A stretch of 64,000 nucleotides of DNA, from NCBI RefSeq assembly GCF_000716335.1, contig NZ_KL591022.1, forward strand, positions 54,752-118,751. The letters run 5' to 3'. This stretch comes from Streptomyces sp. NRRL S-118. Its GTDB lineage: Bacteria; Actinomycetota; Actinomycetes; Streptomycetales; Streptomycetaceae. Numbering within the stretch: the first letter of the stretch is position 1; each line of letters begins with the position of its first letter. The notes below the pieces were generated by a model, which ran no database searches, was not told where the DNA came from, and was given only the letters and a program-made list of their open reading frames with translations. Of this stretch, positions 6,699 through 17,857 are shown one piece after another. Both the position numbers and the translations under genes were made by a program.

Positions 6699-9533
6699 TC
6701 AGAACCCCTCGTCGTCCCACCCGGCCAGGAGCGCCTCCCCGAGATCCATCGCGGGCGGTGCGGCCCCGTCGTGGAGGGCCTGCTCGCTCCAGATGATCTT
6801 GCCGCGGGCGGTGTAGCGGGTGCCCCAGCGCTCGGCGAACTGCGCGACGAGGAACAGGCCGCGACCGCCCTCGTCGGTGGCCTCGGCCCGGCGCAGGTGC
6901 GGGGAGGTGCTGGACCCGTCGAAGACCTCGCAGATCAGGCTGCGGTCGTACAGCAGCCTCACCCGGATGGGCTCGGTGCCGTAGCGGATGGCGTTGGTCA
7001 TCAGCTCGCTGAGGATGAGTTCCGTGGTAAAGGCGATGTCCTCCAGGCCCCAGTCCGCCAGTCGGCGGGCGCAGGCGTTGCGCACCGGGGACACCGCCGC
7101 GGGGTCGGGGGGTACGTCCCACTCGGCGATCCGCGCGGGGTCCAGTCGGCGGGTGCGCGCCACCAGCAGCGCGACGTCGTCGCTGGGCCTGGTGGGCAGC
7201 ATCGCGTCGATCACCACGGTGCAGGTGTCCTCCGGGGTGCGGGCGGGCCCGGCCAGAGCGGCGCGTAGCGCTGCCAGGCCCGCGTCCGGATCGCGGTCGC
7301 GGCTCTCGATCAGCCCGTCGGTGAAGAGTGCCAGCCGGGAGCCTTCGGGCAGGGTGACCGTCATGGTCTCCATGGGCAGGCCCTCGCCCAGGCCCAGCGG
7401 CGGGGAGACCGGCACCTCGGGGAAGGACACGGTTCCGTCGGGAAGGATCAGAGCGGGGCCCGGATGCCCGGCGGTGGCGGCCGTCACCTGCCCCGAGACG
7501 GGATCGTAGAGGACGCACAGGCAGGTGGCTCCGGTGATCCCCTGCCACTCCTGCTCGTCGGTGTCAATGTGGGCGACGAGCTCGTCCAGGTGGCTCAGGA
7601 GTTCGTCCGGGGGCAGGTCGAGGGTGGAGAAGTTGTACACGGCGGTGCGCAGGCGGCCCATGTTGGCGGCGGCGTGGAGACCGTGGCCGACGACGTCGCC
7701 GACCACCAGGGCCACTCGGGCGCCGGGCAGCGGGATGACATCGAACCAGTCACCGCCCACACCGGCCTGGGCGGCCAGATAGCGGTGCGCGACCTCAACG
7801 GCGGACTGCTCCGGTACGCCCCGGGGCAACAGGCTGCGCTGCAGGGTGACGGCCATGGTGTGCTCGCGGGTGTAGCGGCGGGCATTGTCGACGGACAGCG
7901 CCGCCCGGGCGGTCAGCTCCTCGGCGAAGGACACGTCCTCCTCGTCGAAGGGCGGGGAGTCCTGGGTCCGCCAGTAGCCGGCCATCCCCAGCACCACGCC
8001 CCGGGCCCGCAGGGGCACGGCGATCATGGAGTGGATGCCGCGGTCCAGGATCTGCAGGGCGTTGGCCGGGTCCTGGGTCCGCCAGCCGTGGGTGGCGCGC
8101 AGGTCCGCCTCCAGGACCGCGCGGCTGCCGGCCAGCCCGGCGGCCATGGGGCTGGTGGGAACGAACCGGATCAGCTGGCCGACGGGGTAGAGGGGGTGGT
8201 CGTCCTGAAGGCCGACGCGGGCGGTGCGGCGCATCTCGGTGGTTGCTTCGGGCGGCTCCTCGCCGCGCAGCACCGGGTCCAGCAGGTCGACAGTGACGAC
8301 GTCGGCGAACCGTGGGACCGCCACCTCCGCCAGCTCCTCCGCGGTGCGCTCCACGTTCAGCGTCGTTCCGACCTGCATCCCCGCGTCGTAGAGCAACTTC
8401 AGCCGCTCGCGGGCCACCTCGGCCCTGCCGGAGAGCGCCCGCAGCTCGGTGGTGTCCCGCAGCGTGACGACGGTCCCGGCCTGCCCGTAGGGCGCGGTGG
8501 GCCGGATGTTCACCGCCAGCAGCCGATCGGCTGCCATGTGCAGCTCGTCGGTCGCGGAACGGCCCGATGCGATCGGATCGGCGATCCCCTCTTCCAGACC
8601 AAGGTCCGCGACGGGGAGCCCTTCCGCGTCCACCGGCAGGTCCAGCAGCCGCCGCGCCTCGTCATTGGCCAGCAGCAACCGTCCGCCGCCGCCGACGATC
8701 AGTACGCCCTCTCGCACCGCGTGCAGCACCGCGTCGTGGTGCTCGTACATCCTCGTCATCTCGGCCGGTCCCAGGCCATGCGTCCGGCGCAGCAGCCGAC
8801 GGCTCACCAGAGCGGTTCCGCCCGCAGACAGGGCGAGCACCGCGGCTGCACTGCCGAGGACGACCGGCAGCTGCCGGTTCACCATGCTCTGCACGTTCTG
8901 CACCGTGACCGGGGAGGAGACGATGGCGATGACGCGGCCGTCGGAGTCCTTGACGGGGACCACCGAGACCACGGACTGCCCCAAGGACCCTTCGAAGGTC
9001 TCGGTGAAGGATTGGCCGGCCACCGCCTTGGAGAAGGGGCCGACGACGTGCTTCCCGATCTGCCGTGGGTCGCTGTGGGCGAGGGTGACCCCGGAAAGTG
9101 TGTACACGTTGATGCCGTCGACCCCGGCGATCTTCCGGGCCGCCTCGGCGCTCGGCTGTAGCACTGCGCTCGGATGGGGGCTGCGCAGGGCCGCGACGAT
9201 TCCCGGAGATTCCGCGAACGTTCCGGCGGCGGCGAGCGTACGGTGCCGGGCGTCCACCATGCCGGCGCTCCGGGCTTGCACCACGAGCGCCACCACCGCG
9301 GCGGCGACGAGCAGCACCACGACGGCCAGCTGCAGGAGGAACACCTCGCCGGCCACGCTGCGCACGCTCAGAAGGGAGGACAGACGCTGCGGCCGCCGCG
9401 CCTCTCCCTTGGGGGGCTGGGCGTGCTCCGGACGCTCCTGGTGGCTTCCTGAGCGGGGACGCCGAGAGGGAGAGGAAGAGCTCGTGGTTGAGCCGAGCAG
9501 CCGACGTCGGACGCGTCCAGGTAGGTGGCTCAT
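6699..9533 (-). CDS. Membrane-anchored PAS/GAF/SpoIIE (PP2C) phosphatase with HATPase domain
   Basis: A 944-residue signalling protein. Order: cytoplasmic N-terminus, helix LQLAVVVLLVAAAVVALVV, an extracellular sensor of CitA/DcuS type (VYTLSGVTLAHSDPRQIGK), a second helix VLGSAAAVLALSAGG, PAS (GVLIVGGGGRLLLANDEARR), GAF, a SpoIIE phosphatase core (VGGDWFDVIPLPGARVALVVGDVVGHG and LALFTDGLIESR), and a C-terminal RsbW-like ATPase (LSELMTNAIRYG, EGGRGLFLV). Such proteins act on anti-sigma-factor antagonists or related serine-phosphorylated partners. The ATG at 9533 has AGAAG upstream. Decayed pieces of a similar gene lie just beyond at 9909-10432. Confidence 0.9.
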   Translation of the reverse strand: MSHLPGRVRRRLLGSTTSSSSPSRRPRSGSHQERPEHAQPPKGEARRPQRLSSLLSVRSVAGEVFLLQLAVVVLLVAAAVVALVVQARSAGMVDARHRTLAAAGTFAESPGIVAALRSPHPSAVLQPSAEAARKIAGVDGINVYTLSGVTLAHSDPRQIGKHVVGPFSKAVAGQSFTETFEGSLGQSVVSVVPVKDSDGRVIAIVSSPVTVQNVQSMVNRQLPVVLGSAAAVLALSAGGTALVSRRLLRRTHGLGPAEMTRMYEHHDAVLHAVREGVLIVGGGGRLLLANDEARRLLDLPVDAEGLPVADLGLEEGIADPIASGRSATDELHMAADRLLAVNIRPTAPYGQAGTVVTLRDTTELRALSGRAEVARERLKLLYDAGMQVGTTLNVERTAEELAEVAVPRFADVVTVDLLDPVLRGEEPPEATTEMRRTARVGLQDDHPLYPVGQLIRFVPTSPMAAGLAGSRAVLEADLRATHGWRTQDPANALQILDRGIHSMIAVPLRARGVVLGMAGYWRTQDSPPFDEEDVSFAEELTARAALSVDNARRYTREHTMAVTLQRSLLPRGVPEQSAVEVAHRYLAAQAGVGGDWFDVIPLPGARVALVVGDVVGHGLHAAANMGRLRTAVYNFSTLDLPPDELLSHLDELVAHIDTDEQEWQGITGATCLCVLYDPVSGQVTAATAGHPGPALILPDGTVSFPEVPVSPPLGLGEGLPMETMTVTLPEGSRLALFTDGLIESRDRDPDAGLAALRAALAGPARTPEDTCTVVIDAMLPTRPSDDVALLVARTRRLDPARIAEWDVPPDPAAVSPVRNACARRLADWGLEDIAFTTELILSELMTNAIRYGTEPIRVRLLYDRSLICEVFDGSSTSPHLRRAEATDEGGRGLFLVAQFAERWGTRYTARGKIIWSEQALHDGAAPPAMDLGEALLAGWDDEGF

Positions 9534-9908
9534 ACTCCATCTTCTAACGTCTATGGGCCGTCGGCAGCGGGGAGCGACGGTCGCCGAGCCGGCGATCCGG
9601 GCCCTTCCGCGGAGCGAGGGTGTGGCGCCGCGCGTGGGGGCGCGGGCGGGATCCGGGGCGCCGCCGCGCCGATGGGGATCCCACGCCCACACGCCGTGCA
9701 AGAAGTCATGCTGGTTCAGAAAAATGGAGGGGTGGACGGGACGAGTTCAACGACGTGCCGGCCGCCGTTACCGCCCTGCTGCGCTGAGCCGGCCACCGGC
9801 GGCCGGGGCGTTTCCCTTGGCTCAATCCTCGCCACGGCGCACTTCGCGCCGCGGAATGCCCATGGTGTCCGGATAATGGATGGAACGGCGAGTGGAAGGG
9901 GACATCTC
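9534..9908. other. 375-base intergenic region between divergent phosphatase and phosphatase relic
   Basis: No gene found. Open frames here have no ribosome sites and are arginine-rich shadows. The region should hold the promoters of the minus-strand phosphatase and, formerly, of the broken gene starting at 9909; no clear -35/-10 pair stands out. Confidence 0.4.
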
Positions 9909-10209
9909 GTGCCATCGGCTCGGCCGGGGGGCGAGGAGACCCACGGCCCGTTCTGGTCCGAGCCGGGGACGCTGCTCGAGCACGTGCCCGTGGCCGTCTT
10001 CGGCCTCGATGACGGGGACCTCGTCTGTTACTGGGTGCCCGGCGCGCGGGACCTCTTCGGATATGACGCCACCGCCGTCCTGTCGAGGCCCGGCGCCGTT
10101 CTCTTCGCCGACGGCCCCGGGGCGCCCCCGATCCGTGCGCCCGGCTGACCGAGCGCGGCCGGACCCAGGGTTACTGGAGGGGGCGGCTGCCGGCCCGGCA
10201 TCGTGACAG
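9909..10209 (+). pseudogene. N-terminal PAS-domain fragment of a SpoIIE-type phosphatase gene
   Basis: A GTG at 9909 with GGAAGGGG upstream begins a PAS-like domain: LLEHVPVAVFGLDDGDLV, then WVPGARDLFGYDATAVL. The frame ends at 10146-10148. A one-base shift there restores RLTERGRTQGYWRGRLPARHR up to about 10209, typical of PAS regions in Streptomyces SpoIIE phosphatases. Coding similarity on this strand then stops. The next 220 bases hold the catalytic end of such a gene in the opposite direction. Confidence 0.7.
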
Positions 10210-10211
10210 TC

Positions 10212-10432
10212 CGGTGCCGAGGTGAGGACATCGTGCAGCGTGGCGAGTCCGAGGTCCACGTCACGCGTGCGGCCCGCGATCAGCCCATCGGTGTGCAGGA
10301 CCGGCAGGCTGTCCTCCGGCAGCTCGAAACTCGGTCGTCTCGAAAGGGAGCCCTCCCAGGCCGAGGGGCGGTCCGATCGGTACCTCCGGCAATCCGACCT
10401 CCCCGGAGGTGCCGGTGGCCTCGCCGATCGTC
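10212..10432 (-). pseudogene. Catalytic-domain fragment of a SpoIIE-type phosphatase, inverted
   Basis: Minus-strand reading gives ATGTSGEVGLPEVPIGPPLG and GLPFETTEF. After a frameshift near 10325 it continues as FELPEDSLPVLHTDGLIAG, then RTRDVDLGLATLHDVL. This matches the end of the PP2C/SpoIIE fold (compare the intact LALFTDGLIESR in the gene at 6699-9533). The fragment lacks the metal-binding GGDWYD motif. Together with the plus-strand PAS fragment it looks like one gene split by an inversion. Confidence 0.7.
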
Positions 10433-10620
10433 GAGGGTCTCGCTCGGTTGCTGGCTCATCAGGTAAGTCAGCATTCGGTCAGCATGAGCCGCAGTGCGTT
10501 CCCGCAGAATTGCCCGAACAGCCGCCCGTGACGGCGTGAAAGCCCAGGTGGGGCCGGATTACCTGGCCGGAGCGATGTTCCTCACAAACATCGTTCGGCG
10601 CATGCCGGTGTACAGTCGAG

Positions 10621-10665
10621 ACCGCCCTTGACCTGCAGGAAGCAGGCAGGGAGCCGTCTTCGAGG
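10621..10665 (+). promoter_or_regulatory. Conserved panD leader with small hairpin and ribosome site
   Basis: The panD leader contains a hairpin CCTGC (10632-10636), AGGAA loop, GCAGG (10642-10646), followed by GGCAGGGAGCC and an AGGAG ribosome site at 10663-10667. In the relic at 4680-4768 the stem is kept while the loop differs (ATAAAC), suggesting that the stem matters. Whether it regulates translation is not known. Confidence 0.45.
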
Positions 10666-10673
10666 AGTCCAAA

Positions 10674-11102
10674 GTGCTGCGCACTCTGTTCAAGTCCAAG
10701 ATCCACCGGGCAACCGTGACCCAGGCCGATCTGCACTACGTGGGGTCGGTCACCGTCGACGCCGACCTCATGGAGGCGGCCGATCTGCTCCCCGGTGAGC
10801 TGGTGCACATCGTCGACATCGACAACGGCGCCCGCCTGGAGACGTACGTCATCGAGGGCGAGCGCGGATCCGGTGTGATCGGCATCAACGGTGCGGCGGC
10901 GCATCTGGTGCACCCCGGGGACCTGGTGATCCTCATCAGCTACGCCCAGATGGACGACGCCGAGGCGCGCTCGTTCGTCCCGCGGGTCGTCCACGTCGAC
11001 GCGGCCAACCGCATCGTGGAGCTCGGCTCCGACGCCTCCGCGCCCGTGCCCGGCAGCGATACCGCGCGCAGCCCGCACGCCGTGCCCGCGGCCCGCGGCT
11101 GA
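10674..11102 (+). CDS. panD: Aspartate 1-decarboxylase PanD
   Basis: PanD decarboxylates L-aspartate to beta-alanine for pantothenate and CoA synthesis. It is made as a proenzyme that cleaves itself at Gly24-Ser25 to form the pyruvoyl cofactor; here YVGSVTVD shows the site. The conserved start [16 protein letters not shown] and the [17 protein letters not shown] and SYAQMDD motifs are present. The length of 142 is slightly more than usual because of a variable tail. The GTG start at 10674 has GAGGAG upstream. It heads a probable operon with the racemase-family gene 14 bases downstream. Confidence 0.97.
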   Translation: MLRTLFKSKIHRATVTQADLHYVGSVTVDADLMEAADLLPGELVHIVDIDNGARLETYVIEGERGSGVIGINGAAAHLVHPGDLVILISYAQMDDAEARSFVPRVVHVDAANRIVELGSDASAPVPGSDTARSPHAVPAARG

Positions 11103-11116
11103 CGGGCCGCTCCGGC

Positions 11117-11791
11117 GTGACGGAACCGCGCCCCGTGCTGGCGCTCCTCCACACCTCACCCGTCCACGTGCCCGTCTTCGACGCGCTGCGCGACGCCCAC
11201 CACCCGGGCCTCGTGCTGCGGCACACCGTGGACGCCGCGCTCCTGGAGCACGCCCGCGCCGAGGGCCCCGAGGCCGTCGGCGGCGCGGTCGGGGCGGCGG
11301 TGCTCGCGGCCGTGGGCGACGGCGCCCGGGCCGTGCTGTGCACCTGCTCGACCATCGGTGCCGTCGCCGAACGGGTGGCGGCCGGCGTGCCGGTCCTCCG
11401 GGTCGACCGCCCCATGGCCGCCGCGGCGGCGGCCATGGGGCGCCGGATCGTGGTGGTCGCCGCGGTCGCGAGCACCGTGGAACCCACCGTGGAGCTCCTC
11501 CGCGAGGAGGCCGGCCGCCGGAGTCCGCGGATCGACACCCTGCTCGTGGACGGGGCCTGGGCCCTGTTCGTGGCGGGCGACCGGGACGGCTACCTCGACG
11601 TGGTGGCCGCCGCTGTCGACGGCGTACGGGACGCCGACGCGATCGTGCTGGCCCAGGCCTCCATGGCGGACGCCGCCGCCCGCACCCGTACCGCCGTACC
11701 CGTGCTCTCCAGCCCCCGCCCCGGTCTCGCCGCCGCGGCCGCCGCGGCCGCCGCGCCGGAACGGCACCCGGGTCGGCACACCGGAGAGTGA
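11117..11791 (+). CDS. Asp/Glu racemase-family protein with one catalytic Cys replaced
   Basis: A 224-residue protein of the aspartate/glutamate/hydantoin racemase superfamily: LLHTSPVHVPVFDAL at the start, CTCSTIG (Cys75, Cys77) at the first catalytic-cysteine position, VDRPMAAAA in the middle. At the second site, where racemases have a GC(T/A) motif, it reads VLAQASMAD, with Ala at residue 181. One-cysteine members, such as arylmalonate decarboxylase and maleate isomerase relatives, do decarboxylation or isomerisation rather than two-base racemisation. It follows panD by 14 bases, pointing to aspartate-related chemistry, but the substrate is unknown. Confidence 0.8.
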   Translation: MTEPRPVLALLHTSPVHVPVFDALRDAHHPGLVLRHTVDAALLEHARAEGPEAVGGAVGAAVLAAVGDGARAVLCTCSTIGAVAERVAAGVPVLRVDRPMAAAAAAMGRRIVVVAAVASTVEPTVELLREEAGRRSPRIDTLLVDGAWALFVAGDRDGYLDVVAAAVDGVRDADAIVLAQASMADAAARTRTAVPVLSSPRPGLAAAAAAAAAPERHPGRHTGE

Positions 11792-11860
11792 TCCCGCCGC
11801 GCGGGGGAACGCGCAGCGCGAGAGGCTGAACAGGCCCGGACGATCCACCGAGGGGATGCC

Positions 11861-12118
11861 ATGACCAACCCGCCGACCCCCGACCCCGTGCCCCCGGCGC
11901 CGACCCCGCCGACCCCCGTGCCGCCGGACCCCGTGCCGCCGACGCCCGTGCCCCAGCCGGGCCCGCCCGGACCGGAGCCGGGCCCCGCTCCCGGCCCCGT
12001 ACCGCCGGCCCCGCCGCACCCCGGGCCGCCACCCGGGCCGGCTCCCGATCCGGTCCCCAAGCCGCCCGGACCCGACCCGGTGCCCGGGCCGGAGCCCGAG
12101 CCCGGCCCGATGAGCTGA
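11861..12118 (+). CDS. Short proline-rich protein
   Basis: An 85-residue protein made almost entirely of Pro, Gly, Val, Asp and Glu in PVPP/PGP repeats, with no signal peptide or transmembrane helix. Its ATG has GAGGGG upstream and the frame is clean, so it is probably expressed as the last gene of the panD unit. Low-complexity composition blocks any functional inference; a fortuitous open frame in GC-rich DNA cannot be excluded. Confidence 0.55.
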   Translation: MTNPPTPDPVPPAPTPPTPVPPDPVPPTPVPQPGPPGPEPGPAPGPVPPAPPHPGPPPGPAPDPVPKPPGPDPVPGPEPEPGPMS

Positions 12119-12123
12119 CCGGC

Positions 12124-13563
12124 TCAGCCGCCCACCTCGGAGCGGTCACCGCCCCAGAGGGTGTGGAACGACCCCTCCCGGTCGGTCCGCCGGTAGGTGT
12201 GCGCCCCGAAGTAGTCCCGCTGCCCCTGTGTGAGGGCGGCGGGCAGCCGGGGCGCCCGCAGCGCGTCGTAGTACGCGAGCGCCGCCGAGAAGCCCGGCGC
12301 CGGCACGCCCCGCCGCACCGCCGTGGCCACCACCGCCCGCCAGGCGTCCTGCGCCGCCCCGGTCTCCTCCGCGAACCGCCGGTCGGCCAGCAGGCTCACC
12401 AGCTCCGGCCGCGCCTCGTACGCCGCGCGGATCCGGTCCAGGAACGCCGCCCGGATGATGCATCCCGACCGCCACAGCGACGCCACCGCCCCCAGGTCCA
12501 CCCCCCAGCCGTACGCCTCGCTCCCGGCCCGGATCTGGTGGAAGCCCTGCGTGTACGAGATCACCTTCGACGCGTACAGCGCCTGTTCCACCTGCTCGGC
12601 GAAGCGGGCCGCGGCCCCCTCCTCCAGCGGCCGCTCCACCGGCCCCGGCAGCGCGCGGGACGCCTCGCGCAGGTCCGCGTGCCCGGACAGCGAGCGCGCG
12701 AACACCGCCTCCGCGATGCCCGACACCGGCACACCGAGGTCCAGCGCGATCTGCACCGTCCAGCGGCCGGTCCCCTTCTGCTCCGCCCGGTCGGCGACGA
12801 CGTCGACGAACGGCCTCCCGGTCGCCGCGTCGGTGTGCGCCAGCACCTCCGCCGTGATCTCCATCAGGTACGAGTCCAGGCGCCCGGTGTTCCACGCCCG
12901 GAAGGTCTCGGCGATCCGCCCGGGGGAGTAGCCCGCGACGTCACGCAGCAGGTGGTACGCCTCGCCGATCAGCTGCATGTCCGCGTACTCGATGCCGTTG
13001 TGCACCATCTTCACGAAGTGCCCCGCGCCGTCCGGCCCGACGTGCGCCACGCACGGTGTACCGTCCGGTGCCTTCGCGGCGATCCTCTCCAGCAGCGGGC
13101 CGAGGGACGCGTACGACTCGGCCGGCCCGCCCGGCATGATGCTCGGACCGCGCAGCGCGCCCTCCTCGCCGCCCGAGATGCCCGCGCCCACGAAGTGGAG
13201 GCCGCGCGCCCGCAGTTCGCGCTCACGTCGCCGGGTGTCCTCGAAGTGCGCGTTGCCGCCGTCGATGACGACGTCGCCCGGCTCCAGCAGCGGCGCGAAC
13301 TCCTCGATCACCGCGTCCGTCGGCCCACCGGCCTTGACCATCACGACCAGGCGCCGGGGACGCTCCAGTGCCGCGACGAAGTCCTCGGCGCTCTTCGCCG
13401 CGACGAACGTCCCCTCGTGGCCGAACTCCCCGACCAGCGCCTCCGTCCGGGCGGGCGTCCGGTTGTGCACCGCCACGGTCAGGCCGTTGCGGGCGAAGTT
13501 GCGAGCGAGGTTGCGTCCCATGACCGCGAGGCCCGTGACGCCGATCTGCGCAGTGCCACTCAT
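12124..13563 (-). CDS. gndA: 6-phosphogluconate dehydrogenase, decarboxylating (GndA type)
   Basis: A 479-residue cytoplasmic enzyme that oxidatively decarboxylates 6-phosphogluconate to ribulose 5-phosphate in the pentose phosphate pathway, yielding NADPH. The N-terminal Rossmann motif IGVTGLAVMGRNLARN, substrate-binding GISGGEEGA, catalytic VKMVHNGIEYADMQLIGE and the C-terminal QRDYFGAHTYRRTD are all present. Length matches the long NADP-dependent class. The ATG at 13563 has GGGAG upstream. It is transcribed away from the Rpf-type hydrolase. Confidence 0.96.
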   Translation of the reverse strand: MSGTAQIGVTGLAVMGRNLARNFARNGLTVAVHNRTPARTEALVGEFGHEGTFVAAKSAEDFVAALERPRRLVVMVKAGGPTDAVIEEFAPLLEPGDVVIDGGNAHFEDTRRRERELRARGLHFVGAGISGGEEGALRGPSIMPGGPAESYASLGPLLERIAAKAPDGTPCVAHVGPDGAGHFVKMVHNGIEYADMQLIGEAYHLLRDVAGYSPGRIAETFRAWNTGRLDSYLMEITAEVLAHTDAATGRPFVDVVADRAEQKGTGRWTVQIALDLGVPVSGIAEAVFARSLSGHADLREASRALPGPVERPLEEGAAARFAEQVEQALYASKVISYTQGFHQIRAGSEAYGWGVDLGAVASLWRSGCIIRAAFLDRIRAAYEARPELVSLLADRRFAEETGAAQDAWRAVVATAVRRGVPAPGFSAALAYYDALRAPRLPAALTQGQRDYFGAHTYRRTDREGSFHTLWGGDRSEVGG

Positions 13564-13585
13564 GCTGTACTCCCGGGATCCGTAG

Positions 13586-15889
<2,304 letters not shown>

Positions 15890-16109
15890 GCGCCCACCCT
15901 GGCGCGCGGGACCGTTCACATCGTCCTTCCTGAGCAGGCATTCCGTAGTACTGCCGATGGAGTACGGGCGGAGGACGGCGCACATCTCCGGACTCACGGG
16001 GACACCTCCGGACCTCCGGAGCCCGCCCGTTTGGCGGGGAGCCCCCGCGCTGACGTAAAGTTCGGCTTTTGAAACGCGGCAAACGAGTGATCGAGGAACC
16101 GAAGCGGCC

Positions 16110-17573
16110 ATGACGGTGACAGAAGAGAACCAGGCGTACGGGCCGGGCATCGACCCCGAGCGTCTGGCCGTCTGCCTGAGCGTCCTCGAGGAGCTCGACA
16201 AGCTGGACGTGGACCACCCGGACGCGATCACCGTCCGGCGCGCCACCGCCGGCATCTACCGCACCGTGAAGCAGCGCCGCCGCCAGGAGCGCAGGGCCGC
16301 CAAGACCGCGCACGACAAGGCGGTCACCGAGGCCACCGCGACCGGCTCCGCCGAGCGGATCGACGACGAGACGCAGGGCCTGCTGCCGTCGTCCTCGGTC
16401 GCCGGCGAGATCGCGGGCGTACTGCGGCGTCCCCGCTCCTGCTACATCTGCAAGACCCGATACGTCGAGGTCGACGCCTTCTACCACCAGCTGTGCCGCG
16501 ACTGCGCCACCGAGAACCGGGCCCGGCGCGATGCCCGCACGGACCTGACCGGCCGCCGCGCGCTGCTCACCGGCGGCCGCGCCAAGATCGGTATGTACAT
16601 CGCGCTGCGGCTGCTGCGCGACGGTGCCCACACCACGATCACCACCCGCTTCCCCAAGGACGCGATCCGCCGCTTCAAGGCCATGCCCGACAGCGACGAG
16701 TGGATCCACCGGCTGAAGATCGTCGGCATCGACCTGCGCGACCCGGCGCAGGTCGTCGCGCTCGCCGACTCGGTCGCCGCCGAGGGCCCGCTGGACATCC
16801 TGATCAACAACGCCGCCCAGACCGTCCGGCGCTCCCCGCAGGCGTACCGGGAGCTGGTCACGGCCGAGTCGGCCCCGCTGCCGGCCGGCGAGCTGCCGGC
16901 CGCCGAGGTCATCGGCACGTTCGGCAGCGGCGCCGTCGAGACGATGGCCGCCCTGCCGTCGTCCCGCGGCGGCGGGCTGTCCGCCCAGGACGTCACCGAC
17001 CTGGCCCTGGTCAGCGGCTCGGCGTCGCTCGAGCGGATCGCCGCGGGCACCGCGATCGACGCCGGCGGTCTGGTGCCGGACCTGCACGACACCAACAGCT
17101 GGATCCAGACGGTCTCCGAGGTCGACCCGGTCGAGCTCCTCGAAGTGCAGCTGTGCAACTCCACGGCGCCGTTCATCCTGATCAGCCGCCTGCGCTCGGC
17201 GATGGCCGCGTCGCCGGCCCGGCGCACCTACGTGGTGAACGTCTCCGCGATGGAAGGCGTCTTCAGCCGCGGCTACAAGGGCGCGGGGCACCCGCACACC
17301 AACATGGCGAAGGCCGCGCTCAACATGCTCACGCGCACCAGCGCGCAGGAGATGTTCGAGAAGGACCGCATCCTGATGACCGCGGTCGACACCGGCTGGA
17401 TCACCGACGAGCGACCGCACCCCGACAAGATGCGGCTGGCCGAGGCGGGTTTCCACGCCCCGCTGGACCTGGTCGACGGCGCGGCCCGGGTGTACGACCC
17501 GATCGTCCGCGGCGAGGCGGGCGAGGACCTCTTCGGCTGCTTCCTCAAGGACTACGCGCCCGCCAAGTGGTAA
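16110..17573 (+). CDS. SDR-fold protein with N-terminal extension, CxxC zinc-ribbon-like motif and no catalytic Tyr
   Basis: A 487-residue cytoplasmic protein. Residues 1-110 form a helical extension. CYIC (111-114) and CRDC (129-132) form a likely zinc ribbon. A short-chain dehydrogenase fold follows: TGGRAKIG at 154-161 for NAD(P), LDILINNAA at 228-236, VNVSA with Ser379, and Lys401. The tyrosine expected four residues before the Lys is Thr397 (HTNMAKAA). About 100 inserted residues lie between the NNAA and the Ser region. The family seems conserved, not decayed, since everything else is intact. It ends 284 bases before the small peptide gene. Confidence 0.85.
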   Translation: MTVTEENQAYGPGIDPERLAVCLSVLEELDKLDVDHPDAITVRRATAGIYRTVKQRRRQERRAAKTAHDKAVTEATATGSAERIDDETQGLLPSSSVAGEIAGVLRRPRSCYICKTRYVEVDAFYHQLCRDCATENRARRDARTDLTGRRALLTGGRAKIGMYIALRLLRDGAHTTITTRFPKDAIRRFKAMPDSDEWIHRLKIVGIDLRDPAQVVALADSVAAEGPLDILINNAAQTVRRSPQAYRELVTAESAPLPAGELPAAEVIGTFGSGAVETMAALPSSRGGGLSAQDVTDLALVSGSASLERIAAGTAIDAGGLVPDLHDTNSWIQTVSEVDPVELLEVQLCNSTAPFILISRLRSAMAASPARRTYVVNVSAMEGVFSRGYKGAGHPHTNMAKAALNMLTRTSAQEMFEKDRILMTAVDTGWITDERPHPDKMRLAEAGFHAPLDLVDGAARVYDPIVRGEAGEDLFGCFLKDYAPAKW

Positions 17574-17576
17574 CAC

Positions 17577-17601
17577 CGCGGTGACCCCACGGTCACACGC
17601 G
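17577..17601 (+). terminator. Hairpin after the SDR-like gene
   Basis: CGCG, GTGACC, CCAC loop, GGTCAC, a bulged A, CGCG directly follow the stop at 17573. The stem is about ten base pairs and there is no T run, as usual for Streptomyces terminators. It suggests that the next gene has its own promoter. Confidence 0.5.
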
Positions 17602-17857
17602 AGGTGCACCATGAAGTGACTGGATGCCTACGGAGTGTCCGGAAATTGCCCATGTGACGCGTTCCATCGAGCGCGAGCGTGCTCATTTGGTTAACCTGGA
17701 GCGACGGTCGGCCGACAGGGATCCACGAAACCCCCTTCGAGGCCGACCCGGGACAAGGCCTGCCACCAAGGCCGCGGTCCCGCCCCAGTACCGGCGCCAC
17801 CGCGACCGATCGGCATCTTCCATGTCCTCATAGGTTCGCGACACGAAGGAGTGCGCG

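Noticed and set aside
6577..7548. Long upstream extension of the solute-binding lipoprotein frame
   Set aside because: The extension is antisense-frame shadow inside the phosphatase gene; the signal peptide and ribosome site place the start at 6576.
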